The notes beneath the pieces are model-generated. The model was not told the DNA's origin. It searched no databases and worked only from the letters and a program-made list of their open reading frames with translations. This document shows, piece after piece, positions 1 to 6,284 of a DNA stretch of 8,797 nt. The position numbers were made by a program, and so were the translations under genes. Within the stretch, counting starts at the first letter, position 1; every line of letters starts with the position of its first letter. The stretch spans positions 1 to 8,797 of the forward strand of contig DLMX01000017.1 of NCBI GenBank assembly GCA_002479405.1, given 5' to 3'. Origin of the DNA: Methylophilaceae bacterium UBA7525 (GTDB lineage: Bacteria > Pseudomonadota > Gammaproteobacteria > Burkholderiales > Methylophilaceae).

Positions 1-471
1 GGCACCCGAGCGGTTGATTGCCTCCACCAAATCCTTCGGATTGACATCCGTGTATCCATCGCAATAGCCGACGACGGCCTGCCCCAGCTGTTGTTCTGCG
101 TAGGCCGCAGCCCTTTGCACCACCTCGGGCTTACCGCCGTACATGAAAACCTTCAATGGCCGTTCGGACTGGCGAAACAGGTGGGGCGTGAAGTCCGTGC
201 CGTTCAGGTTCGCCTTGAACGCCCGGCCATGCAGCATGCGGGCAACGATATCCATGCCCACCCCGTCATTGACGATCATCACTTGTTCATCATGCATCTG
301 CGGCAGCAGGTGCTTGCACTTGACGATGAAATTGCTGTTGGCATACAACAGCGTGACTTTCTGCCGCGCCTGCAGGGCCGACAACAGACGCTGCGCCAAT
401 TCATCCTGCGCGGCCTCCACCACCGGGAAACCGGCAATCGGCAATTTGTTTATGGCCATACTCAGGCTCAT
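1..471 (-). CDS. WecG/TagA/CpsF-family (GT26) glycosyltransferase, N-terminal part; runs off left edge
   Basis: Translating the minus strand from ATG at 471 gives 157 uninterrupted codons to the window edge. The protein begins MSLSMAINKLPIAGFPV and carries the GT26 family signature: YANSNFI (residues 43-49), NDGVGMDIVARM (68-79, with the Asp of the family's DG motif at 69), LNGTDFTP (89-96), VFMYGGKP (108-115) and VGYCDGY (134-140). Enzymes of this family, such as WecG, TagA and the xanthan enzyme GumM, transfer a sugar from a nucleotide donor to a lipid-linked sugar at the inner face of the cytoplasmic membrane. Here it would extend the EPS repeat unit. The chosen ATG has GGGG six bases upstream. 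A second in-frame ATG lies 12 nt further in, and a GGAG at 500-497 is too far away to serve this start. Unlike its neighbours, it is separated from the preceding gene by 258 bp holding its own probable sigma-54 promoter. The acceptor and sugar specificity cannot be read from the sequence. Confidence 0.9.
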   Translation of the reverse strand, partial: MSLSMAINKLPIAGFPVVEAAQDELAQRLLSALQARQKVTLLYANSNFIVKCKHLLPQMHDEQVMIVNDGVGMDIVARMLHGRAFKANLNGTDFTPHLFRQSERPLKVFMYGGKPEVVQRAAAYAEQQLGQAVVGYCDGYTDVNPKDLVEAINRSGA

Positions 472-532
472 GCAATACCCCGCATCAATGTTGAATCTCC
501 TTGCTGTTCAGTCACACACCAAATAACTGGTT

Positions 533-548
533 TGCAAGTCGTGTGCCA
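533..548 (-). promoter_or_regulatory. Sigma-54 (-24/-12) promoter for the GT26 gene
   Basis: The minus strand reads TGGCACACGACTTGCA. It matches the sigma-54 consensus TGGCACG-N4-TTGCW at every position except G to A after CAC, and keeps the required GG-N10-GC spacing. The -12 GC falls at 535-534, so transcription should start near 522, leaving a leader of about 50 nt before the ATG at 471. Sigma-54 promoters need an ATP-driven enhancer-binding protein, and candidate activator sites lie upstream at 609-634 and 678-695. The promoter is called from sequence only. Confidence 0.75.
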
Positions 549-554
549 TGATTA

Positions 555-567
555 CAAGTTATTGTTT
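555..567 (-). promoter_or_regulatory. Possible IHF site close to the sigma-54 promoter
   Basis: The plus strand reads CAAGTTATTGTTT, one mismatch from the inverted IHF consensus YAANNNNTTGATW. Directly beside it, at 565-582, is an almost pure A/T tract, an arrangement often seen at strong IHF sites. Its centre is about 39 bp upstream of the predicted start site, between the promoter and the nearer dyad, where a DNA bend would help an upstream activator reach sigma-54 polymerase. The A/T-rich composition raises the chance of a fortuitous match. Confidence 0.35.
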
Positions 568-608
568 TTAATATATTTAAACTTGAAATCGCGGCATATT
601 CCGCCGCC

Positions 609-634
609 ATGCTGTCGGCATATCACGACAGCAT
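609..634. promoter_or_regulatory. 9-bp perfect inverted repeat, probable activator site (UAS1)
   Basis: ATGCTGTCG at 609-617 and CGACAGCAT at 626-634 are perfect reverse complements separated by 8 bp. The centre is about 100 bp upstream of the predicted sigma-54 start site, a usual distance for an enhancer-binding protein. The inner core TGTCG-N8-CGACA has the same form as the second dyad at 678-695. No run of T follows the stem on either strand, which argues against an intrinsic terminator. An overlapping shorter repeat, GCGGC-N7-GCCGC at 591-607, and a direct repeat CGGCATAT at 592-599 and 616-623 also lie here. Confidence 0.6.
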
Positions 635-649
635 CCATGCACATCAGAT

Positions 650-662
650 TAACTTGTTGATA
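650..662 (-). promoter_or_regulatory. IHF-binding consensus site
   Basis: The minus strand reads TATCAACAAGTTA, an exact match to the IHF consensus WATCAANNNNTTR. It lies between the two dyads, about 134 bp upstream of the predicted start site. An IHF bend here could bring two bound activator dimers together or help them loop to the promoter at 533-548. Called by motif and context only. Confidence 0.5.
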
Positions 663-677
663 TAAAACAACTATATG

Positions 678-695
678 TGTCTCCCGGCACAGACA
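678..695. promoter_or_regulatory. Second dyad of the same form, possible activator site (UAS2)
   Basis: TGTCT at 678-682 and AGACA at 691-695 are reverse complements separated by exactly 8 bp. This is the same spacing and the same TGTC/GACA half-sites as the inner core of the dyad at 609-634. The two centres are 65 bp apart, close to six helical turns, so bound proteins would sit on roughly the same face. The stem is only 5 bp, so on its own it would be weak evidence. The repeat of the same architecture is what makes it credible. Confidence 0.5.
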
Positions 696-729
696 ATGCG
701 ACCTTGCCCAGCCGGTCATCACTTTCCCC

Positions 730-1731
730 TCAGGGCCTGCCGTAATGCATGGGCAGGAATTGCAGGCGATGCCACGGGAAGCCATCCAGCACCGCGTAAC
801 TGGGCTTGCCTTCGAACAGAGCCGGGTATGGGTCAGGCTGGCCGAGCGTGGTGTAGGACAGGCTGTTTTGCATGCGGATTGAAAGCGCACCGGCCTTGTC
901 CCAGACGACGAATCCATACTTCTGTGCCGCCCTGGCTATCACCTTCCCTGCCTTGCTCATTTTCAGGCTATCCACATCCACAGAGGGATCAAGCCGGAAG
1001 CGAAGGCCTTCCGGTATCCGGTTGGGTGCATTATTGGGGTTGAGGCCATCGGACCGGTTCGCCGGCCAGGAAAAGATGCTTTTGTCCTCGGCCTCGACCA
1101 GTGCGATGCCGATAGCGTGGTTGATCTCGCCCCGGCTCAACTCTTCGGCAGTAATCTGGCCACCGAGAAATGGCAGGCTGGTCGCCGTCGTCCCGTAATG
1201 CCCCGGAAACACGCCGTTGCTTTGCGAGGCATTCTGCAAGCGGCCGCCCCAACAGGCCTGCCATTCGCCATTTATCTTTCTTGCCTGCCAGAACTCCCAT
1301 ACGGTATCGGTAGATGGCTGATAGATGGTCATTTCCGCATCCGTACCCTTGGATGGCAACGCATGGTCCGGGATTGGCACTGCGGTCCATTGCGCAGACA
1401 GCTCCGTCGAGCTGTAGCCTTTTTTCTGGCAATCCCACTCTTTCACTTTGACCGTCTTGACATCCGCACCGACGGTATAGACCGGGCTGGCATACTCCCG
1501 CGTATTGAGGTTAACGGTGCCGTAGTAGGCTGACTTCTGTCGCAAAAACTCATACATGAAGTCTGAGGATTTCGGGTGCAGCGGAGCATCGGCCGGTATA
1601 GGCTGATACCAGAAACTAGCGGGCGAGAACACGGCACTGCCTGCCCGCGCTTCGTCCGAAAGAATAAATGGCATGGGGATTGAAACCCCCAGCATGACCG
1701 CGACCAGCAAACCTCGCCTACTTGAACTCAT
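730..1731 (-). CDS. Exported protein of unknown function (333 aa), last gene of the EPS operon
   Basis: I do not recognise a named family. The N-terminus has a signal peptide: an RR pair at residues 5-6 in the context SRRGLLV (partly Tat-like), a hydrophobic core to about residue 24, and a likely cut after ARA (28-30). The mature part has no further membrane segments, so it should be periplasmic, outer-membrane associated or secreted. It is rich in aromatic residues and has only two cysteines (C101 in WDCQKKGY, C160 in QACWGG), which could form one disulfide after export. Its conserved-looking blocks are FWYQPIPADAPLHP (40-53), YQPSTDTVWEFWQARK (137-152), GTTATSLPFLGGQITAEEL (180-198), FSWPANRSDG (220-229), APNRIPEGLRFRLDPS (235-250), YGFVVWDKAGA (272-282) and LDGFPWHRLQFLPM (315-328). 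From memory, similar unnamed secreted proteins occur in actinobacteria, but I could not check this. The start is fixed by an ideal ribosome site and overlaps the end of the acyltransferase gene by 14 nt. A role in processing or binding the polysaccharide is inference from position only. Confidence 0.85.
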   Translation of the reverse strand: MSSSRRGLLVAVMLGVSIPMPFILSDEARAGSAVFSPASFWYQPIPADAPLHPKSSDFMYEFLRQKSAYYGTVNLNTREYASPVYTVGADVKTVKVKEWDCQKKGYSSTELSAQWTAVPIPDHALPSKGTDAEMTIYQPSTDTVWEFWQARKINGEWQACWGGRLQNASQSNGVFPGHYGTTATSLPFLGGQITAEELSRGEINHAIGIALVEAEDKSIFSWPANRSDGLNPNNAPNRIPEGLRFRLDPSVDVDSLKMSKAGKVIARAAQKYGFVVWDKAGALSIRMQNSLSYTTLGQPDPYPALFEGKPSYAVLDGFPWHRLQFLPMHYGRP

Positions 1732-2749
1732 AACTTCCTCCTTGACGTCCTAATTTTTCAGAGATCCTTCTGCCCAGCGCTATCCAGCGCTTTTCGTAAT
1801 AAAAGGTGGATAGGTGCGCGGCAATAAGCAGGGTCAGGAACAGCAGCGGACGCTTGGAATATTTTTCCAAACCCTCGCCACTGCCAAGCCAGGTCGTCAT
1901 CAAAAACATATGGATGACATAGAGGGCATATGAGATGGCGGCGATGTAGCCAAGAAAACGGGTACTGAGCAGAGGCACCAGACGCGACTGCGGATTAAGC
2001 AGCGTCACGCCTATCAGCGCGGCAGCGACATAAGGCCTCAGGTAATTGAGGAAACCGGCATCCGGCAGGCAGCTGACCACCAGCAAGGGCAGCAGAAATA
2101 GCGCGCTACTCTGCGAGAGAAATTCGCGCAGTCCCTTGCCCAGTTTATCGTTGTAGATGAGTGCAAGGATGGCGCCGGCCAGAATCTCGTCGATGCGAAA
2201 GTGCGTGATCACCGAAAAGTGCATGTCGTTCATCACCCGCAACAGCGTGAAACCGATACCAAGGAAAGGCAGGAGCATCAGCCCCCTTTTCTTCAGCAGT
2301 GCGACCAGCAGAGCGATGCCCAGGTAAAAATGGATTTCCACACAGATCGACCATAGATGATCGGTCGCCGGGATCAGAGGCTTGGGCGGGTAATTGGCAT
2401 AAAACAGCATATGCGCCAACCATGTTTCGCCGGATACCAGACTAGAGCCCGGGCTGGAAAACGGGCTGGAACCCGAATAGACCAGCAGGACGATAGCCAT
2501 ATACAGCCAGACCAGCGGCAGGATACGGAACAACCGCCGGATCAGGAAATCCAGCACATCGGTTCGATGCAGCAAGAAATGGGTGATCAGGAACCCGGAA
2601 AGATTGAAGAACAGCACCATGCCGAACAGGCCGGCGGCAACGTTCAGCTGCAGGGGTTTGGGCCCTAGCGGCAGCAGATGGGCCGCCAGCACCATCAATA
2701 TGCTGATGCCGCGCCATCCGTCGAGCACCACAAAACGCTGCTTCTCCAT
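1718..2749 (-). CDS. Acyltransferase-3 family membrane protein (OafA/OatA-like), polysaccharide O-acylation
   Basis: A 343-residue multi-spanning protein of the acyltransferase-3 family, which moves acetyl or other acyl groups onto cell-surface sugars. Family marks are LDGWRGISILMV (9-20), the His of LAAH at 24, FFNLSGFLITHF (47-58), the basic RRLFRILPLVW segment (71-81), LWSICVEIHFYL (132-143, the family's usual W-S-x-x-E-x-F-Y box), RIDE (185-188), SYALYVIH (273-280) and the terminal YYEKRW motif (317-322). There are roughly ten hydrophobic segments and no extra periplasmic SGNH domain. The reading frame stays open to 2857, but the extra 36 codons would overlap the previous acyltransferase gene and lack family resemblance. 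ATG at 2749 has AGGA seven bases upstream and begins MEKQRFVVLDGWRG. An adjacent ATG at 2752 is possible. It starts 16 nt after the previous gene and overlaps the next by 14 nt. Acyl group and target sugar are unknown. Confidence 0.92.
   Translation of the reverse strand: MEKQRFVVLDGWRGISILMVLAAHLLPLGPKPLQLNVAAGLFGMVLFFNLSGFLITHFLLHRTDVLDFLIRRLFRILPLVWLYMAIVLLVYSGSSPFSSPGSSLVSGETWLAHMLFYANYPPKPLIPATDHLWSICVEIHFYLGIALLVALLKKRGLMLLPFLGIGFTLLRVMNDMHFSVITHFRIDEILAGAILALIYNDKLGKGLREFLSQSSALFLLPLLVVSCLPDAGFLNYLRPYVAAALIGVTLLNPQSRLVPLLSTRFLGYIAAISYALYVIHMFLMTTWLGSGEGLEKYSKRPLLFLTLLIAAHLSTFYYEKRWIALGRRISEKLGRQGGSYEFK
1737..1743 (-). promoter_or_regulatory. Ideal ribosome binding site AAGGAGG
   Basis: The minus strand reads AAGGAGG, the full anti-Shine-Dalgarno complement, five bases before the ATG at 1731. 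It fixes the start of the exported-protein gene and lies inside the last codons of the acyltransferase gene. It is one of the strongest ribosome sites in the window, hinting that this product is made in larger amounts than the membrane enzymes upstream. Confidence 0.8.
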
Positions 2750-2765
2750 CATGCTTTCCTGTCGT

Positions 2766-3830
2766 TCATGTCTTGACCGGCTGCGCCGACAAACGATGAC
2801 GACGGCTGAAATACTTGCGTGCCGGTTCTTCGATGCAGCGGTAACAAAGCTCGGCAACCAGCAACACCAGTAGCGTGAACAAGGCCAGACTCAACGGGCT
2901 GAAGCCCTGGTTTAGCAGGCTGGAACGATCCTGCATGCGGACGAAAAGCGCCAGGCAAAAGAAATGCGACAGATAAAGCGAATAGGAAATATCGCCCAAC
3001 CTGACCAGCGGGCGCAATATGGCCAGATTCAGCCGCTCGGCCTGATACAGGCTGGCAGCGGCGATCAGCATGAAGGCAGGCACTCCCCACAGCAGAATCC
3101 GCTCAAACGCAGTCTGGTGAAAAATATTGCTGAGCAGAAAGACCGCAACCGCAGCCAATGCCACAGCCTGCAAACCTCCTAGCCGGTAACCCTTGCGATA
3201 AAGGATGGCGACCAGGCAGCCCAGCAGAAATTCGAACACGATAGGATTGCCGGCCATCTGCAAAATCAAGGACGACGGCTGCAGAATAAATGCGGCGGCG
3301 ATGCTGATGGCGCACCAGCCTGCCATGACACCGAGCCGCGCAACAGGCTGCAGCCCGAATGCCAATGTCACAGCGAACAACAGGTAAAAATACCATTCAT
3401 AGGTCAGGGTCCATGCCATCGGGATTACATAGGCCGTATGCGCATTCATCTCCATATCGATACCGCTACCAAAAGGCAGAAACAGCATGGAACTGAGCAC
3501 CTTTTGCAGGCTGAAGTCAGCGTGTACGGCATCGCCGGCAAGCAACGCCAGCGCAAAAGCGGCAATGGTCAATGTCCAGTAGAGCGGCGCAATGCGCACC
3601 AGTCTGCGCCAGAGAAAATCCCTGGCAGAAGTAGACCGCCCAGAATCGGACTGCGTAATCATCATGATGAAACCGCTGATGACAAAAAAGATGTCAACAC
3701 CCGAACCGCCCAGATCCTCTATCCACTGCTGCACCTCAAACTGCCGCTCAAGCTGGGAGGCGACATAGTGATGGAACACCACCAGCGATGCGGCCACGCC
3801 CCTGAGCATCTGCAACAGCACGAAAATCAT
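2766..3830 (-). CDS. Acyltransferase-3 family membrane protein (ExoZ-like)
   Basis: A 354-residue integral membrane acyltransferase. It opens with the classical LQMLRGVAASLVVFHHY segment (6-22; active-site-type His at 20-21), followed by GVDIFFVISGFIM (44-56), the basic FLWRRLVRIAPLYW segment (72-85), WTLTYEWYFY (140-149), SYSLYLSH (282-289) and IEEPARKYF (333-341). These match the ExoZ/OafA branch that acylates exopolysaccharide sugars, probably at the lipid-linked repeat unit. Length and about ten membrane segments are normal for the family. Start and stop are clear: AGGG lies six bases before the ATG, the gene begins 11 nt after the GT2 gene stops, and the second acyltransferase follows 16 nt later. 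It is clearly diverged from that second copy (different motif variants, for example EWYF versus EIHF), so the pair is not a recent duplication and probably acylates different positions or sugars. The specific substrate is unknown. Confidence 0.93.
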   Translation of the reverse strand: MIFVLLQMLRGVAASLVVFHHYVASQLERQFEVQQWIEDLGGSGVDIFFVISGFIMMITQSDSGRSTSARDFLWRRLVRIAPLYWTLTIAAFALALLAGDAVHADFSLQKVLSSMLFLPFGSGIDMEMNAHTAYVIPMAWTLTYEWYFYLLFAVTLAFGLQPVARLGVMAGWCAISIAAAFILQPSSLILQMAGNPIVFEFLLGCLVAILYRKGYRLGGLQAVALAAVAVFLLSNIFHQTAFERILLWGVPAFMLIAAASLYQAERLNLAILRPLVRLGDISYSLYLSHFFCLALFVRMQDRSSLLNQGFSPLSLALFTLLVLLVAELCYRCIEEPARKYFSRRHRLSAQPVKT

Positions 3831-3841
3831 CGCTCACCCTC

Positions 3842-5032
3842 TCAGCCCGGGTCGCGCCTGGATCTCACCCAGTCGACCTGACGCTTGAAGATGAATCTGA
3901 GATACAAAGGCACCTTGGCCAGCGCATAGAAGGGCGCATAAGCCAGGTGACTGAAAGACAGGATATGCCGGCCATAGGCCAGCCATGCCAGCAGGACCGC
4001 GATGCCGAGCAACAGCAGGTTGAAAACCGCCAGACTCCATGGCCATATTGCCCCGCTCAGCCATGACATTACCCCGGCGGACAAGGCCAGCAGAACGACC
4101 AGCATGGTGAGCAAGGCAAGCGGCGGCACGCACATATCCAGCACCAGCGCCAGCAGCTGCCGGTTCATCGTGCGCAGCGCCGATGCCAAATATTGCGGTC
4201 CGTCCGACAGAATCATGCCCAGATGACCGTGCTCCCAGCGTGTGCGCTGGGATTGAGCGCCGTCGGCATTCGCCGGAAACACGCTGGTCACCAGCGCCTC
4301 ACTGCATAGCTGCGGTGCATGACCGGCTGCGGCAAAATCCAGCCCCAGCTTCAGATCTTCAACAATATGGCCGCTGGCCAGTTCTGCGGCCTGTATCAAC
4401 GCCCACGGGAAAGCCATGCCCGTGCCCATCAACTGGCAAGGCAGGCCGCAGCGTTGATAGGCAAGCGGCCTTGCGCGGTTCTTCACGGCCCAGGCGAATT
4501 CGGCCACCCGGGTTTTAAGCCCTGCACCGGCCGGTGATTGCATCAAATACATGGCTTGTGCCGGACTATTGGTCTGCAGGCACTGGCGTGCAAGAAGTTG
4601 CAGGCTGTCACCATGCACCATGCAATCCGCATCAACGATGATGAGAACTTCCGGCGGCGAAAACTCAAGGTAGCGCACGCCGTAATCAAGCGCATAACCC
4701 TTGCCCCTGCGTTCGCTGTCGTGCCGCTCGATCACCTCGGCGTCAGCCGATGCCGCCAGCTCTGCGGTATCGTCGGTGCAGTTGTCGGCGACCACCAGCA
4801 AACGGTCATCCGGCTGCAACCGGGATTGAATGGCCTGCAGGGTCGGCAGGATGCCGGCGGATTCGTTGTGGGCCGGCACCAGCACCGCGATGGAAGGCCG
4901 CGCTGAAGCTGCGATAGCGGCAGGTTTTCTACTGAATAGTGGTAACGACAGCAGCACCTGCAGGCTGAACAGAAGCACCGGCAAGAACAGGACCAGCAGC
5001 AATCCCAGGAAAATCGTCTCAAGAATGATCAT
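3842..5032 (-). CDS. Membrane-bound GT2 glycosyltransferase with D, DAD, ED, QRTRW motifs
   Basis: A 396-residue glycosyltransferase family 2 protein. An N-terminal membrane anchor (about 2-32) is followed by the GT-A domain: VPAHNE (52-57), ADNCTDDT (82-89), VDADC (133-137, the metal-binding DxD), GTGMAF (203-208), EDLKLG (225-230, with the likely catalytic acid) and QRTRW (262-266). Three or four membrane helices follow at about 293-319, 328-353 and 362-382. The QxxRW motif plus C-terminal helices is the layout of processive synthases of the cellulose and hyaluronan type, but many non-processive EPS transferases share it, and in a Wzy-type cluster I favour addition of a single sugar to the lipid-linked repeat unit at the cytoplasmic face. 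It starts 13 nt after the GT4 gene stops. No good ribosome site precedes ATG 5032, so translation probably depends on coupling to the upstream gene. The sugar is not predictable. Confidence 0.92.
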   Translation of the reverse strand: MIILETIFLGLLLVLFLPVLLFSLQVLLSLPLFSRKPAAIAASARPSIAVLVPAHNESAGILPTLQAIQSRLQPDDRLLVVADNCTDDTAELAASADAEVIERHDSERRGKGYALDYGVRYLEFSPPEVLIIVDADCMVHGDSLQLLARQCLQTNSPAQAMYLMQSPAGAGLKTRVAEFAWAVKNRARPLAYQRCGLPCQLMGTGMAFPWALIQAAELASGHIVEDLKLGLDFAAAGHAPQLCSEALVTSVFPANADGAQSQRTRWEHGHLGMILSDGPQYLASALRTMNRQLLALVLDMCVPPLALLTMLVVLLALSAGVMSWLSGAIWPWSLAVFNLLLLGIAVLLAWLAYGRHILSFSHLAYAPFYALAKVPLYLRFIFKRQVDWVRSRRDPG

Positions 5033-5045
5033 GGCAGGTCTGCTT

Positions 5046-6284
5046 TCAAGGCTCGGCGAAACTGAATTCCGCCCCGGCCGTGTTCGTGAAATAGCGCCCC
5101 AGACGCGCCGCCTCGGTGTCGATCGAATGGTCTCTCAGCACCCGGGCATGAGCCAATACGCCCATGCGTTCCAGCTCTTCGCGCGGCGCGGCGAGAACCT
5201 GTTTCAGCGTCTCGGTCAGTGCATCGATATCGCCTGCGGGAATCAGCCAGCCACCCTCACCCGGCCTTACCAGTTCGGGGATACCGGCGACATAGGTGCT
5301 GAGCACCGGGCGGCGCAAGGCCATGGCTTCCATGATGACGACCGGCAAACCCTCCGCGAAGCTGGGCAGGATCAGCGCCCGTGCGGCCAGAATCTGCTCG
5401 CGCACCTGCTCGCTGCTGATCCAGCCGGTGATATGCACGCAATGCTGCAATGCCGACTGCCGCAACAAGGCCTCGATTTCGCCGCGCATCTCGCCATCGC
5501 CGGCCAGTACCAGCTGGACATCGATGCCGCTCAGCATCAGCCGGCTGACCGCATGCACCAACAGCAACTGCCCCTTCTGCTCGCACAGACGGCCAACGCA
5601 GACCAGCCGCGGCATATCCGTGGCAGGCACATGCTGGTTCTCATGAAACGCAGGCTCCAGTCCGCAATGCACCAGCTTGACCTTGTCCCAGTCGGCGAAA
5701 TCCACCCAGCGGTAAAGCTGGCTGCGGCCATAGGAACTGATGGCGACGACGAAGGCCGCATGCCGGACTTTATCGCGCAGCTTGAGAAACTGAGGCTTGT
5801 CGAACTCTTCCGGCCCGTGAACGGTGAAACTGTAGGCCGGGCCGCCGAGGAATCTGGCCAGCATGACCACCTCGGCCGAGTTGGTACCGAAATGCGCGTG
5901 CACATGAGATGCACCGAAAGACTGCATCCACGGCACGATGCGGCAGGCTTCCGCCAGATAGATCAGGTGGAAAGGCCAGGGCCGGTCAGCCCGGTGCGAC
6001 ATCTTCAACGCCATCCATAGTGCCTGCATGAAACGCCGCGGTTGCTTCCACAACATTTGCAAGGTCGAAGTCAGTAAACGCCAGATGCCGTCCTGCAGCA
6101 CATAACTGGTCTTGTCGCGCTCCTGCAGATCCTCGCTATCGACCGCGTCACCATCCCAGCCGCGCAAGGCGATGCGTTGCACCTCGAAGCCCTGCCGCTC
6201 CAGCGCCAGAATCTCCCTGCGGATAAAGCTGTGGCTCACCTTGGGATACTGATTGATGAAATAGGCGACCTTGAATCCGCTCAT
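5046..6284 (-). CDS. GT4-family glycosyltransferase (GT-B fold), EPS repeat-unit assembly
   Basis: A 412-residue soluble, two-domain GT-B enzyme similar to the WcaL/EpsF group of exopolysaccharide transferases. The N-terminal acceptor domain contains INQYPKVSHSFIRREI (10-25), HAHFGT (129-134) and FTVHGPEEFD (153-162). The C-terminal donor domain contains GRLCEQKG (231-238), LAGDGEMR (260-267) and FAEGLPVVIMEAMA (309-322), where E311 and E319 form the family EX7E nucleotide-sugar motif. It would add one sugar with retention of configuration to the lipid-linked oligosaccharide in the cytoplasm. The start overlaps the acetyltransferase stop as ATGA, and GGAGGTGA lies six bases upstream, so this start is well supported. 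Length is normal for the family and no frameshift is visible. Donor sugar unknown; a hexose is usual in this group. Confidence 0.94.
   Translation of the reverse strand: MSGFKVAYFINQYPKVSHSFIRREILALERQGFEVQRIALRGWDGDAVDSEDLQERDKTSYVLQDGIWRLLTSTLQMLWKQPRRFMQALWMALKMSHRADRPWPFHLIYLAEACRIVPWMQSFGASHVHAHFGTNSAEVVMLARFLGGPAYSFTVHGPEEFDKPQFLKLRDKVRHAAFVVAISSYGRSQLYRWVDFADWDKVKLVHCGLEPAFHENQHVPATDMPRLVCVGRLCEQKGQLLLVHAVSRLMLSGIDVQLVLAGDGEMRGEIEALLRQSALQHCVHITGWISSEQVREQILAARALILPSFAEGLPVVIMEAMALRRPVLSTYVAGIPELVRPGEGGWLIPAGDIDALTETLKQVLAAPREELERMGVLAHARVLRDHSIDTEAARLGRYFTNTAGAEFSFAEP

Noticed and set aside
609..634. The 9-bp inverted repeat as an intrinsic terminator for the upstream operon
   Set aside because: No T-run follows the stem on either strand, the stem includes A/T ends with an 8-base loop, and its position relative to the sigma-54 promoter fits an activator site better.
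91..660. A 189-codon plus-strand open frame over the GT26 gene and the gap
   Set aside because: The opposite strand encodes clear GT26 motifs to the window edge. The plus-strand product has no recognisable features and runs through the promoter region.
552..917. A 121-codon minus-strand frame reaching into the 472-729 gap, or a short peptide from an ATG near 630
   Set aside because: The long form lies mostly inside the exported-protein gene in another frame. The short form has no ribosome site and its sequence is taken up by the dyad and A/T-rich control region.
2750..2857. N-terminal extension of the second acyltransferase to 2857
   Set aside because: The extra residues are basic and without family resemblance, overlap the preceding acyltransferase gene, and a suitably spaced AGGA favours ATG 2749.
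4830..6020. A 396-codon open frame on the plus strand, antisense to the GT2 and GT4 genes
   Set aside because: It straddles two clearly recognisable minus-strand genes, its product is rich in H, R, Q and P with no family motif, and it has no domain logic. It is a shadow of codon bias.
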